A stretch of DNA of 45,171 bases, from the NCBI GenBank assembly GCA_012689325.1, contig JAAYEA010000122.1, forward strand, positions 1-45,171. The letters are read 5' to 3'. This DNA comes from Chloroflexota bacterium. Lineage in GTDB: Bacteria > Chloroflexota > Anaerolineae > JAAYEA01. A program made the position numbers and the translations under genes. Below, in pieces: positions 5,800 to 13,188 of this stretch. Below the pieces are notes generated by a model. That model had not been told where the DNA came from. It did no database searches and worked only from the letters and a program-made list of their open reading frames with translations. Within the stretch, counting starts at the first letter, position 1. Every line of letters starts with the position of its first letter.

Positions 5800-7122
5800 C
5801 TAGATCCCCGCGCCGCCTTCCATCTCTTCGCTGACGCGAATGGGCGTGACCAGCACCTTGTCCACGCGCAGCCCGTCCATGTCCATCACCTCGAAGCGCA
5901 GGTTGCCCCACTCAAAGCTATCGCTACTGGCCGGGATGCGCCCCAAGAAGGTCATCACGAACCCGCCAAGGGTCTGGTAGTACTGCTCTCCCTCGTCTGG
6001 GAGCTCGCGCAGGTCAAAGAGGTCCTGAAACTCGTCCATGGGCAGGCCGCCATCCACCAGCCAGCTTCCGTCCTCCCGCGGAGTCACCTCGGCCTCCTCC
6101 AACTCGTCGGGCTCGGGGAGGTCGCCGACGATGGCCTCCAGCATGTCGTTCAGGGTCACCAGCCCCAGCACGCCGCCGTATTCATCCACCACCACGGCGA
6201 TCTGCGAGCGCGTCTCGCGGAAGCGCTCGAGCATGTCAAAGGCGGGCATCCCTTCCGGCACATACAGCGCGGGGATCAGCATTTCTCGCAGGTTGATCGG
6301 CTGCCCTAGCAGGCTTTGGGCCAGCAGATCCTTGCTGCGCACCAGCCCCAGCAGGTTATCGAGGCTGCCCTCGGCCACGGGAAAGTGCGAGTGCCCGCCG
6401 GCGATGATCTTGGCGCGGATGTCCTCCGGCGGGTCGTTGACGTCCAGCCAGATCACCTCGGGACGCGGGGTGATCAGCGCGCTCACGCTGCGGTCGCCCA
6501 GGCGAAAGACCCGTCCCACCATCTCTTCCTCGATGGGCTCAAAGACTCCGACGCGCGCGCCGTGCTCCATGAGCCCCTTGACCTCGTCCTCGGTCACGGC
6601 GGGCTCGGTGCTGGGCTTGACGCCCAAAATGCGGATGACCAGGTCGGTGGAGGCGCTGAGCAGCCGCACCACCGGCGCAAAGAGCTTGGACATGGCGCGC
6701 ATGAATGGGGCGATGGCGGAGGCGATCTTTTCGGCATTGGCGAGCGCCAGCCGTTTGGGGGCCAACTCGCCCAGGACCAGGGTGAGAAAGGTGATCAACA
6801 GGACCACCACAGCCAGGCTGAGCCCGTTGCTGTAGGGCTGGAGGGCCGGAACCTGGGCCAGGAGCGGGGCGAGCCCTTCGGCGATGGCGGTGCCGCCGAA
6901 GGCGCCGGCCAAGATGCCCACCAGGGTGATGCCGACCTGCACGGTGGAAAGGAACTGCCCTGGCTCGTTGACCAGGGCGAGCGCGGCCCGGGCCCCCCGG
7001 CTGCCGCTATCGGCGCGTTCCTCCAGGCGGGCCTTGCGCGCCGAGACGATGGCGAATTCGGCGAGGGCGAGGAAGCCATTCGCCAGAATGAGGACAAAAA
7101 CGATGATAATGTCTGCTGCCAT
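5800..7122 (-). CDS. CNNM/CorC-HlyC family membrane protein with CBS domains
   Basis: A 440-residue inner-membrane protein. Residues 1-155 form the DUF21/CNNM domain with about four hydrophobic segments, including the opening helix with NGFLALAEFA and the GELAPKRLAL motif. Two CBS domains follow (about 218-340), then a C-terminal CorC_HlyC domain (about 355-435). Such proteins are linked to Mg2+/Co2+ efflux or resistance, and the CBS pair usually senses Mg-ATP. The old haemolysin label is a misnomer. No clear RBS precedes the ATG at 7122. A separate promoter lies at 7242-7269, overlapping the end of the upstream MFS gene, so it can be expressed independently. Confidence 0.9.
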   Translation of the reverse strand: MAADIIIVFVLILANGFLALAEFAIVSARKARLEERADSGSRGARAALALVNEPGQFLSTVQVGITLVGILAGAFGGTAIAEGLAPLLAQVPALQPYSNGLSLAVVVLLITFLTLVLGELAPKRLALANAEKIASAIAPFMRAMSKLFAPVVRLLSASTDLVIRILGVKPSTEPAVTEDEVKGLMEHGARVGVFEPIEEEMVGRVFRLGDRSVSALITPRPEVIWLDVNDPPEDIRAKIIAGGHSHFPVAEGSLDNLLGLVRSKDLLAQSLLGQPINLREMLIPALYVPEGMPAFDMLERFRETRSQIAVVVDEYGGVLGLVTLNDMLEAIVGDLPEPDELEEAEVTPREDGSWLVDGGLPMDEFQDLFDLRELPDEGEQYYQTLGGFVMTFLGRIPASSDSFEWGNLRFEVMDMDGLRVDKVLVTPIRVSEEMEGGAGI

Positions 7123-7241
7123 ATGGCGCGTCTATCTTGTCCTTGCGCTGCTGAACCCTGCCGGGCCCCCGCCAGAGAGCGCTCGACGACGGATCCCGTG
7201 GGGAGCGGGGCGCAGACCGGTCAGGTTGCTCTGCTGCCTAG

Positions 7242-7269
7242 ATTGTACTGTAATGCGCCAATTGGTCAA
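7242..7269 (-). promoter_or_regulatory. promoter of the CNNM/CorC gene, overlapping the MFS stop codon
   Basis: On the minus strand: TTGACC (7264-7269), 16 nt, TACAAT (7242-7247). The TGA inside TTGACC is the stop codon of the MFS gene. The leader would be about 110 nt. Confidence 0.6.
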
Positions 7270-8543
7270 ATCTGCGGGTCTGACTCCGTGCCGTCAGCCT
7301 GCCCAACGCGCAGCTCGCCGCGCGGGGTGCGAAAATAGGCCCAAAAGAGCATCGCGCCCACAGCGCTGATGGCTCCGCCCACCAGAAAGAGCGTCGGGTA
7401 GCCCCACGCGCTGATGGCAAAGCCCCCCGCCCAGGCGACCAGCCCGTAGCTGAGGCCCGTGGCCAGCGTATCCGCCCCGGCCATGGTGGTGCGCCAGCGC
7501 GGCGCCACCAGCTCTTGCTGCAACAGCAGCACCGCCGGGACCATGATCCAGGCGTAGGTGCTATTGAGGACAAAGACCAGCCCGGCGACGGTGGGGTGGG
7601 GAGCCAGCGCCAGCGGGACCAGGTTTACGGCGGAGAGCAGGGTGCAGAGCACGATCAGGCCGACCCGGCCGGAGCGCTTGCCCAGGAACGGCATGGCGAG
7701 CGCCGCCACAAAGCCGGCCAGTCGACCGGCGCCAAACCAGAGCCCGATGGTGGCCGTGGATACCCCCAACACGTCGTCCATATAGACGTTGAAAAAGGTG
7801 GAGGCAGCGGATTGGCCGACCAGCCGCAGCGCCACCACCACCGCCATGACGGTGATGACCTCATAGGGCGGGCTGCCCGTCCCGCCGGCGACCACAGGGC
7901 CGCGAGATGGGTCCACGTCGACGGAACGGCGCAGGATGGGGACGGCCGCCGCCAGCAAAAGCGGTGCGACGAGCAGCGCGTAGCGATAAGGCGCTGGGTG
8001 GTCCAGCGAGAGGCCCAGTGTCCTGGCCAGCAGGCTGGGCGCAAAGCCGCCAAGGAGGCTGCCGGCCAGCGCGGCCAGCGGCATCAGCGCCGACTGGACC
8101 GAAAAGGCCAGGTCGCGCATCTCGACGGTGGCCACGGCCATGAGGAAAGGGCTCGAATTGACGATGAACAGCGACATGCCCAGCCCGGACAGCACGTTGC
8201 TGGCGAGGAGCCAGCCGCGCTGCCAGGCTGCCGGGAGCCATTCTGCTCCCAGGAAGAGCAGCCCGCCCCAAACGGAGAGGGCCAACCCGGCGGTCATGGC
8301 GCGCCGCAGGCCCCAGCGCTGGCCCGCGGCGCCGGCGGGGAGGCCAAAGAACGCCTGGGCCAGGAGCGAAGCCCCGTTCACCAGGCCGATGAACTCGGGG
8401 CCATAGCCCAGGCGCAGCATATAGATGTTGAGCAGCACGCTAAAGACGCCGCCATAGAGGGTAAAGCCGAACAGGCTGGAGGCCACCAGGAAGCGACGCG
8501 CGTCGCCGCCGAAGGAGCGGATGTTGCGCCAGTAGGATAGCAT
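7266..8543 (-). CDS. MFS transporter
   Basis: A 425-residue protein with about twelve hydrophobic segments in two halves, typical of the major facilitator superfamily. GLPAGAAGQRWGLRRAM after helix 2 is a loose form of the MFS loop 2-3 motif. Substrate and direction cannot be inferred; drug or metabolite export is common for such 400-residue members. It begins 17 nt after the ferric-reductase-like gene, with GGAG in the gap, so the two are probably cotranscribed. Its stop codon is embedded in the -35 box of the next gene's promoter. Confidence 0.86.
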   Translation of the reverse strand: MLSYWRNIRSFGGDARRFLVASSLFGFTLYGGVFSVLLNIYMLRLGYGPEFIGLVNGASLLAQAFFGLPAGAAGQRWGLRRAMTAGLALSVWGGLLFLGAEWLPAAWQRGWLLASNVLSGLGMSLFIVNSSPFLMAVATVEMRDLAFSVQSALMPLAALAGSLLGGFAPSLLARTLGLSLDHPAPYRYALLVAPLLLAAAVPILRRSVDVDPSRGPVVAGGTGSPPYEVITVMAVVVALRLVGQSAASTFFNVYMDDVLGVSTATIGLWFGAGRLAGFVAALAMPFLGKRSGRVGLIVLCTLLSAVNLVPLALAPHPTVAGLVFVLNSTYAWIMVPAVLLLQQELVAPRWRTTMAGADTLATGLSYGLVAWAGGFAISAWGYPTLFLVGGAISAVGAMLFWAYFRTPRGELRVGQADGTESDPQI

Positions 8544-8560
8544 GGGCGGTGTGCGCGCTC

Positions 8561-9841
8561 CTATCTCAGGGCGAACTTTTCATAATGCGTACACCTGCGC
8601 GGCACGCCGAGCTGGCGCAGCGCCGCCAGGACCTTGCTCATCATGATTGCCGGGCCGCAGACGAAGCACTGGCTCTGGGCCACTTCCGGCGCGCAGCGCT
8701 GGATCAGCTCGGCGGTGATGTACCCCTTCTCGCCGGGCCAGTCCGGCTGAGCCGACAGCACGTGAACCACCCGTAGCGTTGGCATGGCCGCGGCCATCTC
8801 GTCGAGCTCGCGGCGGAAGACGATGTCGCGCTCGGTTTTGTTACCCCACAGGAGCAGCACCTGCCGCTCTAGGCTGCGGTCGTGCATGTAGCGCAGCATG
8901 CTCATAAAGGGCGTGATGCCGATGCCCCCGGCGATGAGCACCAGCCGGTCGGCGTCGTGGTTCATAAAGCTGAACACGCCATAGGGCGCGTCGATATAGG
9001 CCTGGTCCTGGGTGGTGGTCTCGCGGACGGTGGCGGTAAAGTCGCCCACCGCCTTGATGGTGACGCCGAGCTGCGCGGAGGTGGGGCTCGTGCAGATGGT
9101 GAAAGGATGCGACTCGGAGACGCGGCCCTGGCGGCCGAGTTGCAGGGTCATGAACTGGCCGGGTTGGTGATGGACCGGGCGCCCCTCGAAGCGCAGGCTC
9201 CAGGTGTCGTGGGTCTCCTGGGTGACGGCGGCGACGGCGTAGGGATGGCGGCGCACGTCGGCCAGCCGCAGCAGCTTGGCGACTACGATGGCGACATAGG
9301 TGGCCGCCATGGCGAGCCACAGGGCGCGCACCAGGCCGCCGCCCGTGTCGCTGCCGAAGAGGAGGCTGTGCAGCAGGCCCGCGGGGAGCACCAGGTAGCT
9401 CGCCAGGTGGATGCGCTTCCAGGTCTCATAGCTCCACTTGAGGCGGCGGTAGAGGAGCGCCGCGCCCGCCACGGCCAGCAGAAGCGTCAGCGTCACGGCG
9501 CCGCCGATCTTGGCCGGGGTGATGGTGGGGATGAGTCCCGCGGCCAGGTCGGAGGCGAAGAGAAACGCCGGATGGATTACCAGGAGGATGAGCGCCAGCA
9601 CGCCGGTGACCCGGTGCATGGCGAACATGCGGTCCAGGCCGATCCCCCGCTCCAGCCAGCGGACCTTGGAGCTGAGGACGAACTGGTAAAAGACCATGAC
9701 GAACCCCACCAGCGCCAACACTCGGCCCCCGCTGTAGAGGTATGCACTGGCAGGCAGGCCGGACGAGAGGGTCCTCGCCCAGACGGCCAGCGGGATCAGT
9801 GCCGTGATGGCGATGACCACGATGAGCAGCGTTCGCTTCAT
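8561..9841 (-). CDS. ferric-reductase-like membrane flavohaem protein
   Basis: A 426-residue protein. The N-terminal half has about six transmembrane helices of the ferric reductase-like domain (PF01794), with paired histidines for haem in HRVTGVLALILLVIHP and RIHLASYLVLPAGLLH. The C-terminal half is a ferredoxin-NADP reductase module: FAD-binding site around ESHPFTI, NAD(P)-binding GGIGITPF and the late CGPAIMM motif. It should pass electrons from cytosolic NAD(P)H through FAD and two haems across the membrane, to ferric iron, oxygen or an unknown acceptor. The ATG at 9841 is chosen because GGGAGG lies 6 nt upstream; an in-frame start seven codons earlier has no such site. Confidence 0.87.
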   Translation of the reverse strand: MKRTLLIVVIAITALIPLAVWARTLSSGLPASAYLYSGGRVLALVGFVMVFYQFVLSSKVRWLERGIGLDRMFAMHRVTGVLALILLVIHPAFLFASDLAAGLIPTITPAKIGGAVTLTLLLAVAGAALLYRRLKWSYETWKRIHLASYLVLPAGLLHSLLFGSDTGGGLVRALWLAMAATYVAIVVAKLLRLADVRRHPYAVAAVTQETHDTWSLRFEGRPVHHQPGQFMTLQLGRQGRVSESHPFTICTSPTSAQLGVTIKAVGDFTATVRETTTQDQAYIDAPYGVFSFMNHDADRLVLIAGGIGITPFMSMLRYMHDRSLERQVLLLWGNKTERDIVFRRELDEMAAAMPTLRVVHVLSAQPDWPGEKGYITAELIQRCAPEVAQSQCFVCGPAIMMSKVLAALRQLGVPRRCTHYEKFALR

Positions 9842-9880
9842 GCGCGCCTCCCTATGGAACACGGGACACGGATGCCGACC

Positions 9881-9893
9881 AATCAGACTGATT
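9881..9893. promoter_or_regulatory. 13-bp inverted repeat between dehydrogenase and reductase genes
   Basis: AATCAG-A-CTGATT is a perfect inverted repeat around one base, in the 66-nt gap upstream of the ferric-reductase-like gene. It could be an operator or a minor hairpin. No clear promoter boxes flank it. Confidence 0.3.
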
Positions 9894-9907
9894 CAGGATC
9901 TGACTTG

Positions 9908-10903
9908 CTAAGCCAGTATCTTGATTTTGTCCGGGTTCACCCAGTTGGCGAGCGGTTTGCCCTGCAGGAACCGTTCCATGTCGTCGATGACCGTCGCGGC
10001 CAGGCGCAGCCGGGACTCGGTGGCCCAGCCCGCCATGTGCGGAGTCAGGATCACGTTATCGAGCTTGCGGAAGGGGCTATCCTCCGCCAGCGGCTCCTGC
10101 GGAAAGACGTCCAGCGCGGCGCTAAAGCGGCCGGTCTGCAGCTCTTGCAGCAGCGCATCATAGTCCATCACCACCGCGCGGGCGTTGTTCACCAGCACCG
10201 CGCCATCGCGGATCATCCGCACGTGCTGGGCGGTGATCATGCCGATGGTCTCGTCGGTGACCGGCGCGTGGACCGAGATCACGTCGCTGGTGGACATCAG
10301 CTCTTCCAGGGAGACCAGCTCCACGCCCAGCTCCTGGGCGGCTGCCTGCGGCAGGTAGGGGTCGAAGACCAGCACCTTGCAGTGGAACGGCTCCAGCAGC
10401 TTGATCACCCGGCGGCCAACCATGCTCGCCGAGATCAGGCCGACCCGCTTGCCATAGAGCTCGCGGATGTGGGCCCGCGTCGGCCAGCGCACGCCGGACT
10501 TGAGCTGGGCGTTCATGGTCTGATAGTTGCGCAGGAGCGCCAGCATCATGAGCAGGGTGAACTCGGCCACCGAGTCGGCGATGGTGGCAGCGGAGTTCAC
10601 CACGGTGATGCCGTGATCGGCGACGATGGGGAACATGGCGCGGACACTGCCCGCGGCGTGGCCGATAATCTTGAGCTTGTCGGCGCGGGCCAGCATCTCT
10701 TCGGTGAACTTGGGCACGCCCCAGCTTGTGAGCAGGCCCCAGGCCCCGGGCAGGCGCTCCTGGAGCTCCTCGGCGGTGAGCGGCTTTTCGCCCAGGTTCC
10801 AGATGGGCGTGGCAAAGGATTCGAGCTGGGCCTTGGCGCTCTCAGACAGGATGTCGCGGCAGAGCTCCTGCCCAGGCACAACGACGACGATCGGCTTGTT
10901 CAT
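9908..10903 (-). CDS. D-2-hydroxyacid dehydrogenase family protein
   Basis: A 331-residue member of the D-isomer-specific 2-hydroxyacid dehydrogenase family (phosphoglycerate/glyoxylate reductase-like). The catalytic triad is intact: R242 (NNARAVV), E270 (DVFPQEP) and H289 (LTPHMAG). The dinucleotide loop is altered: where GxGxxG is expected the protein has S158-A-S160-M-V-G163, so two of three glycines are serine. A GxSxxG variant occurs in some subfamilies; a loss of both is rarer. The active site argues that it is still an enzyme. AGGGAGGG precedes the ATG at 10903. It lies 34 nt after the NHL gene and 66 nt before the reductase gene on the same strand; the functional link is unclear. Confidence 0.9.
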   Translation of the reverse strand: MNKPIVVVVPGQELCRDILSESAKAQLESFATPIWNLGEKPLTAEELQERLPGAWGLLTSWGVPKFTEEMLARADKLKIIGHAAGSVRAMFPIVADHGITVVNSAATIADSVAEFTLLMMLALLRNYQTMNAQLKSGVRWPTRAHIRELYGKRVGLISASMVGRRVIKLLEPFHCKVLVFDPYLPQAAAQELGVELVSLEELMSTSDVISVHAPVTDETIGMITAQHVRMIRDGAVLVNNARAVVMDYDALLQELQTGRFSAALDVFPQEPLAEDSPFRKLDNVILTPHMAGWATESRLRLAATVIDDMERFLQGKPLANWVNPDKIKILA

Positions 10904-10937
10904 TCTAGACCCTCCCTTTAAGTATAGGCGCGTAGCG

Positions 10938-12860
10938 CTACTTCCTGACCAACGGCAAGACGAGGCGGCGGCTCATCGTCACGCGGGCGAACTTTTGGAT
11001 GCGGTGGTTGCCCTTGTCCGCCACATAGACGTTGCCCCCAGCATCGACGGCGATGCCGCTGGGCTCCAGGAACTGCCCGAGACCCGCTCCGCGCGTGCCC
11101 CACATCGCCAGCAGATGGCCGGCGCGGTCGAACTTTTGGATGCGGTGGTTGTTGGTATCGGCCACATAGACCCCGCCCTGGGCGTCCACAGCGACGCCGT
11201 AAGGATAGTTGAACTGCCCCGGCGCGGACCCGCGGCTGCCCCAGGCGCGCAGGTAGCGCCCTTGCAGGTCAAAGACCTGGATGCGGTGGTTGTCGGCATC
11301 GGCGACAAAGACCTCGCCGCCGCCGATGGCCAGCAGGCGCGGCCCGCGGAACTGTCCCGGCGCGTCGCCATAGCTCCCCCAGGCGAAGGCGAAGGCGCCA
11401 TTGGGCTGAAAGACCTGCACGCGATTGTTGCCGGTGTCCGTGACATAGATGCGCCGGTCGGCGCTGACGGCCACGCCGCGCGGGAAGGCAAATGCTCCGG
11501 CGCTGCTGCCGTTATAGCCCCACTTGAGGAGAAAGTCGCCATTGGGCTTGAACGCCTGCACGCGGTGGTTGTAAAAGTCCACCACATAGACGTTCCCCTC
11601 GGCGCAGGCGGCGACACCGATCGGCCAGTAGAAGGAGCCGCCGGGGGAGTAGTAATCGCCGAACTGCCCCCAACTGGACAGGTAAGAGCCGTCGGCGGTG
11701 AAGGCCTGCACGCGGTTATTGCGCGTGTCGGTGACATAGACCGTGCCATTGGGCGCCGCGGTGATGCCGATGGGCTCGCGGAAGCGCCCCACGGCGGTGA
11801 CCTGCCCGCCCCATTGGGCCAGGTAGCGCCAATCCCGATCAAAACGCTGGATGCGGTTGTTGCCGGAATCGGCGACCAAGACATCATAGCTGGCGCTCAC
11901 GGCCACGGCATAGGGCAGCGAGAACTGGCCCGGCCCGTTGCCCTCGCCCCCCCAGGCGCCGAGGTAGAGGCCGCTGCCGGTGTAGCGCTGGATGCGATGG
12001 TTGAGGCTATCAGCCAGATAGAGTGTGTCGCTGCGATCCACGGCCAGCGCCCAGGGATCGCCGAACTGGCCGTCGCCAGGACCCAGGCTCCCCCAGCGCC
12101 CCAGCGGCACACCGTCGCAGGCGAAGCTCTGCACGTCGTCCCGCCCCACGTCCGAGACATAGACGTAGCCGAGCGAGTCGATGGCGATGCCAGCGGGCTG
12201 TAGAAACTGGCCGCTGCCGGAGCCCTGGCTGCCGAAGGAGAGCAGCCACTCCCCCGCCAGAGAGAAGCGCTGCACGCGGTGGTTGCCCATATCGGTGACA
12301 TAGACAGTGGACTGGCGGTCGAAGGCCAGGGCGATGGGCTGGTCGAACTGGCCGGGGCCGCTGCCGTAACTGCCCCACTGGTAGAGGAAGCGTCCGTCGC
12401 GGTCAAAGACCTGGACGCGGTGGTTGCCCCGGTCGGCGACATAGACCAGCCCTTGGGACGAGATGGCGAGGCCCTGGGGCGTATCAAAGCGTCCTGCGGC
12501 CTGACCAAAGCCGCCCCAACTGGCCACAAAGAGGCCGCTGGGGTCGAACTTTTGCATCACGTGGTGGTTCGAGTCGGCCACGTAGACAAAGCCGTTGGCG
12601 TCCACGGCGACGCCGCGCGGCCAGGAGAGCTCGCCGGCCAGCGCCGGCCCGCCCCATTGCATGACATAATCGTAACGCTCTGCGGCGGGCGCGCTGAAAG
12701 CGGGCGCAAGGGCGGAGCCGCCGAGGACCGGGCCGCTCAACTCGGGGGGCAGGGGCGAAGACATCTCACCGGTCGCCGCCGCAGGCGATAGGGCGATCCG
12801 GGCGCAAACCAGCCAGAGGACGAGAGAAAGCCAGGCTCGACGGCCAGAGGTCATGTCCAC
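10938..12860 (-). CDS. secreted NHL-repeat protein with twelve repeats
   Basis: A 640-residue protein with an N-terminal signal segment (RRAWLSLVLWLVCARIAL, then a small-residue region) and twelve NHL repeats of about 47 residues. Each is marked by a VYVADxxNHRIQxF-type strand and a WGxxGxGxGQF-type turn. Twelve repeats fit two six-bladed propellers. NHL propellers bind protein, sugar or nucleic acid ligands, or are enzymes; nothing here fixes which. It is probably exported and has no membrane anchor at the C-terminus. The GTG at 12860 is favoured by GGAG 8 nt upstream; an ATG two codons later (12854) is the alternative. Its promoter at 12934-12962 overlaps that of the divergent GNAT fusion. 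Confidence 0.88.
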   Translation of the reverse strand: MDMTSGRRAWLSLVLWLVCARIALSPAAATGEMSSPLPPELSGPVLGGSALAPAFSAPAAERYDYVMQWGGPALAGELSWPRGVAVDANGFVYVADSNHHVMQKFDPSGLFVASWGGFGQAAGRFDTPQGLAISSQGLVYVADRGNHRVQVFDRDGRFLYQWGSYGSGPGQFDQPIALAFDRQSTVYVTDMGNHRVQRFSLAGEWLLSFGSQGSGSGQFLQPAGIAIDSLGYVYVSDVGRDDVQSFACDGVPLGRWGSLGPGDGQFGDPWALAVDRSDTLYLADSLNHRIQRYTGSGLYLGAWGGEGNGPGQFSLPYAVAVSASYDVLVADSGNNRIQRFDRDWRYLAQWGGQVTAVGRFREPIGITAAPNGTVYVTDTRNNRVQAFTADGSYLSSWGQFGDYYSPGGSFYWPIGVAACAEGNVYVVDFYNHRVQAFKPNGDFLLKWGYNGSSAGAFAFPRGVAVSADRRIYVTDTGNNRVQVFQPNGAFAFAWGSYGDAPGQFRGPRLLAIGGGEVFVADADNHRIQVFDLQGRYLRAWGSRGSAPGQFNYPYGVAVDAQGGVYVADTNNHRIQKFDRAGHLLAMWGTRGAGLGQFLEPSGIAVDAGGNVYVADKGNHRIQKFARVTMSRRLVLPLVRK

Positions 12861-12933
12861 CTCGTAGGCTCCAGAGGATGCCCAGGCCGGGCCAGGCCTG
12901 GATCACGGCGCCGCGACATCCGTTACTTGGACT

Positions 12934-12962
12934 ATTATACGCAACTTGACTTGTGATGAAAA
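12934..12962 (-). promoter_or_regulatory. promoter of the NHL gene
   Basis: On the minus strand: TTTTCA (12957-12962), 17 nt, TATAAT (12934-12939). It overlaps the divergent plus-strand promoter, so the two cannot be occupied by polymerase at once. The 328-nt gap 12861-13188 holds these promoters and the leader described separately. Confidence 0.65.
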
Positions 12963-12974
12963 CAACGCTATACT
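12946..12974 (+). promoter_or_regulatory. promoter of the attenuator-like leader and GNAT fusion
   Basis: TTGACT (12946-12951), 17 nt, TATACT (12969-12974). Each box has one mismatch to consensus. Transcription should start near 12981 and give a leader of about 208 nt before the fusion gene. Confidence 0.75.
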
Positions 12975-13008
12975 TGCGGCGTTGGAATCCTGCGAAAGGA
13001 GGCGCGTG

Positions 13009-13047
13009 ATGACCTTGGTGAGCACCTGGAGAGGTAGCTTGTCCTAG
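13009..13047 (+). CDS. 12-codon leader peptide
   Basis: ATG ... TAG encodes MTLVSTWRGSLS. AAAGGAGG (12995-13002) lies 6 nt upstream, the best RBS spacing in the window. It sits about 28 nt after the predicted transcription start and before two terminator hairpins, the usual layout of an attenuation leader peptide. The RBS overlaps GGCGCG (13001-13006), which can pair with CGCGCC (13048-13053) and close a stem around the whole small ORF. It contains one Trp and no run of a single regulatory amino acid, so classic amino-acid attenuation is not obvious. Confidence 0.5.
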   Translation: MTLVSTWRGSLS

Positions 13048-13061
13048 CGCGCCTGGTTCGC

Positions 13062-13077
13062 CTGCCAATCCTGGCGG
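13062..13077 (+). other. candidate antiterminator hairpin
   Basis: CTGCCA pairs with TGGCGG around the loop ATCC (6 bp, one G-U). Its 3' strand uses GCGG, which is also the 5' strand of the first terminator (13074-13079), so the two hairpins exclude each other. That is the geometry of an attenuator switch. Confidence 0.4.
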
Positions 13078-13111
13078 TCGCCGGCGCATCAGCCCGGGGG
13101 ACCGCTTTTTT
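13074..13111 (+). terminator. first intrinsic terminator in the leader of the GNAT fusion
   Basis: GCGGTC (13074-13079) pairs with GACCGC (13100-13105), with GGC/GCC inside, and is followed by six T (13106-13111). It lies upstream of the coding gene, not after one. Confidence 0.7.
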
Positions 13112-13125
13112 GTTGCCGATCTGCT

Positions 13126-13158
13126 AACGCTGCGGCCCCTTGGGCTCGCAGCGTTTTT
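13126..13158 (+). terminator. second intrinsic terminator in the leader of the GNAT fusion
   Basis: AACGCTGCG (13126-13134) pairs with CGCAGCGTT (13147-13155). GCCC/GGGC continues the stem inside, giving about 13 bp, with TTTTT at 13154-13158. It lies 30 nt before the start codon. No promoter is visible between it and the gene, so readthrough or antitermination would be needed. Confidence 0.75.
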
Positions 13159-13188
13159 GCTTTCGTCTTAGGGAAAGGGGACTCATCC

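Noticed and set aside
8882-10921. 679-codon open frame on the plus strand
   Set aside because: It is antisense to the ferric-reductase-like and 2-hydroxyacid dehydrogenase genes, rich in His/Gly/Ala/Arg with no domain; a GC-rich shadow.
13001-13053. tRNA-like fold closed by GGCGCG/CGCGCC
   Set aside because: No T-arm GTTCRA or anticodon arm in the right place; no tRNA gene is seen anywhere in the window.
12981-13158. T-box or known riboswitch in the leader of the GNAT fusion
   Set aside because: No AGGGTGGNACCGCG T-box and no TPP, FMN, cobalamin, SAM, glycine or c-di-GMP consensus could be found; kept as an unclassified attenuator.
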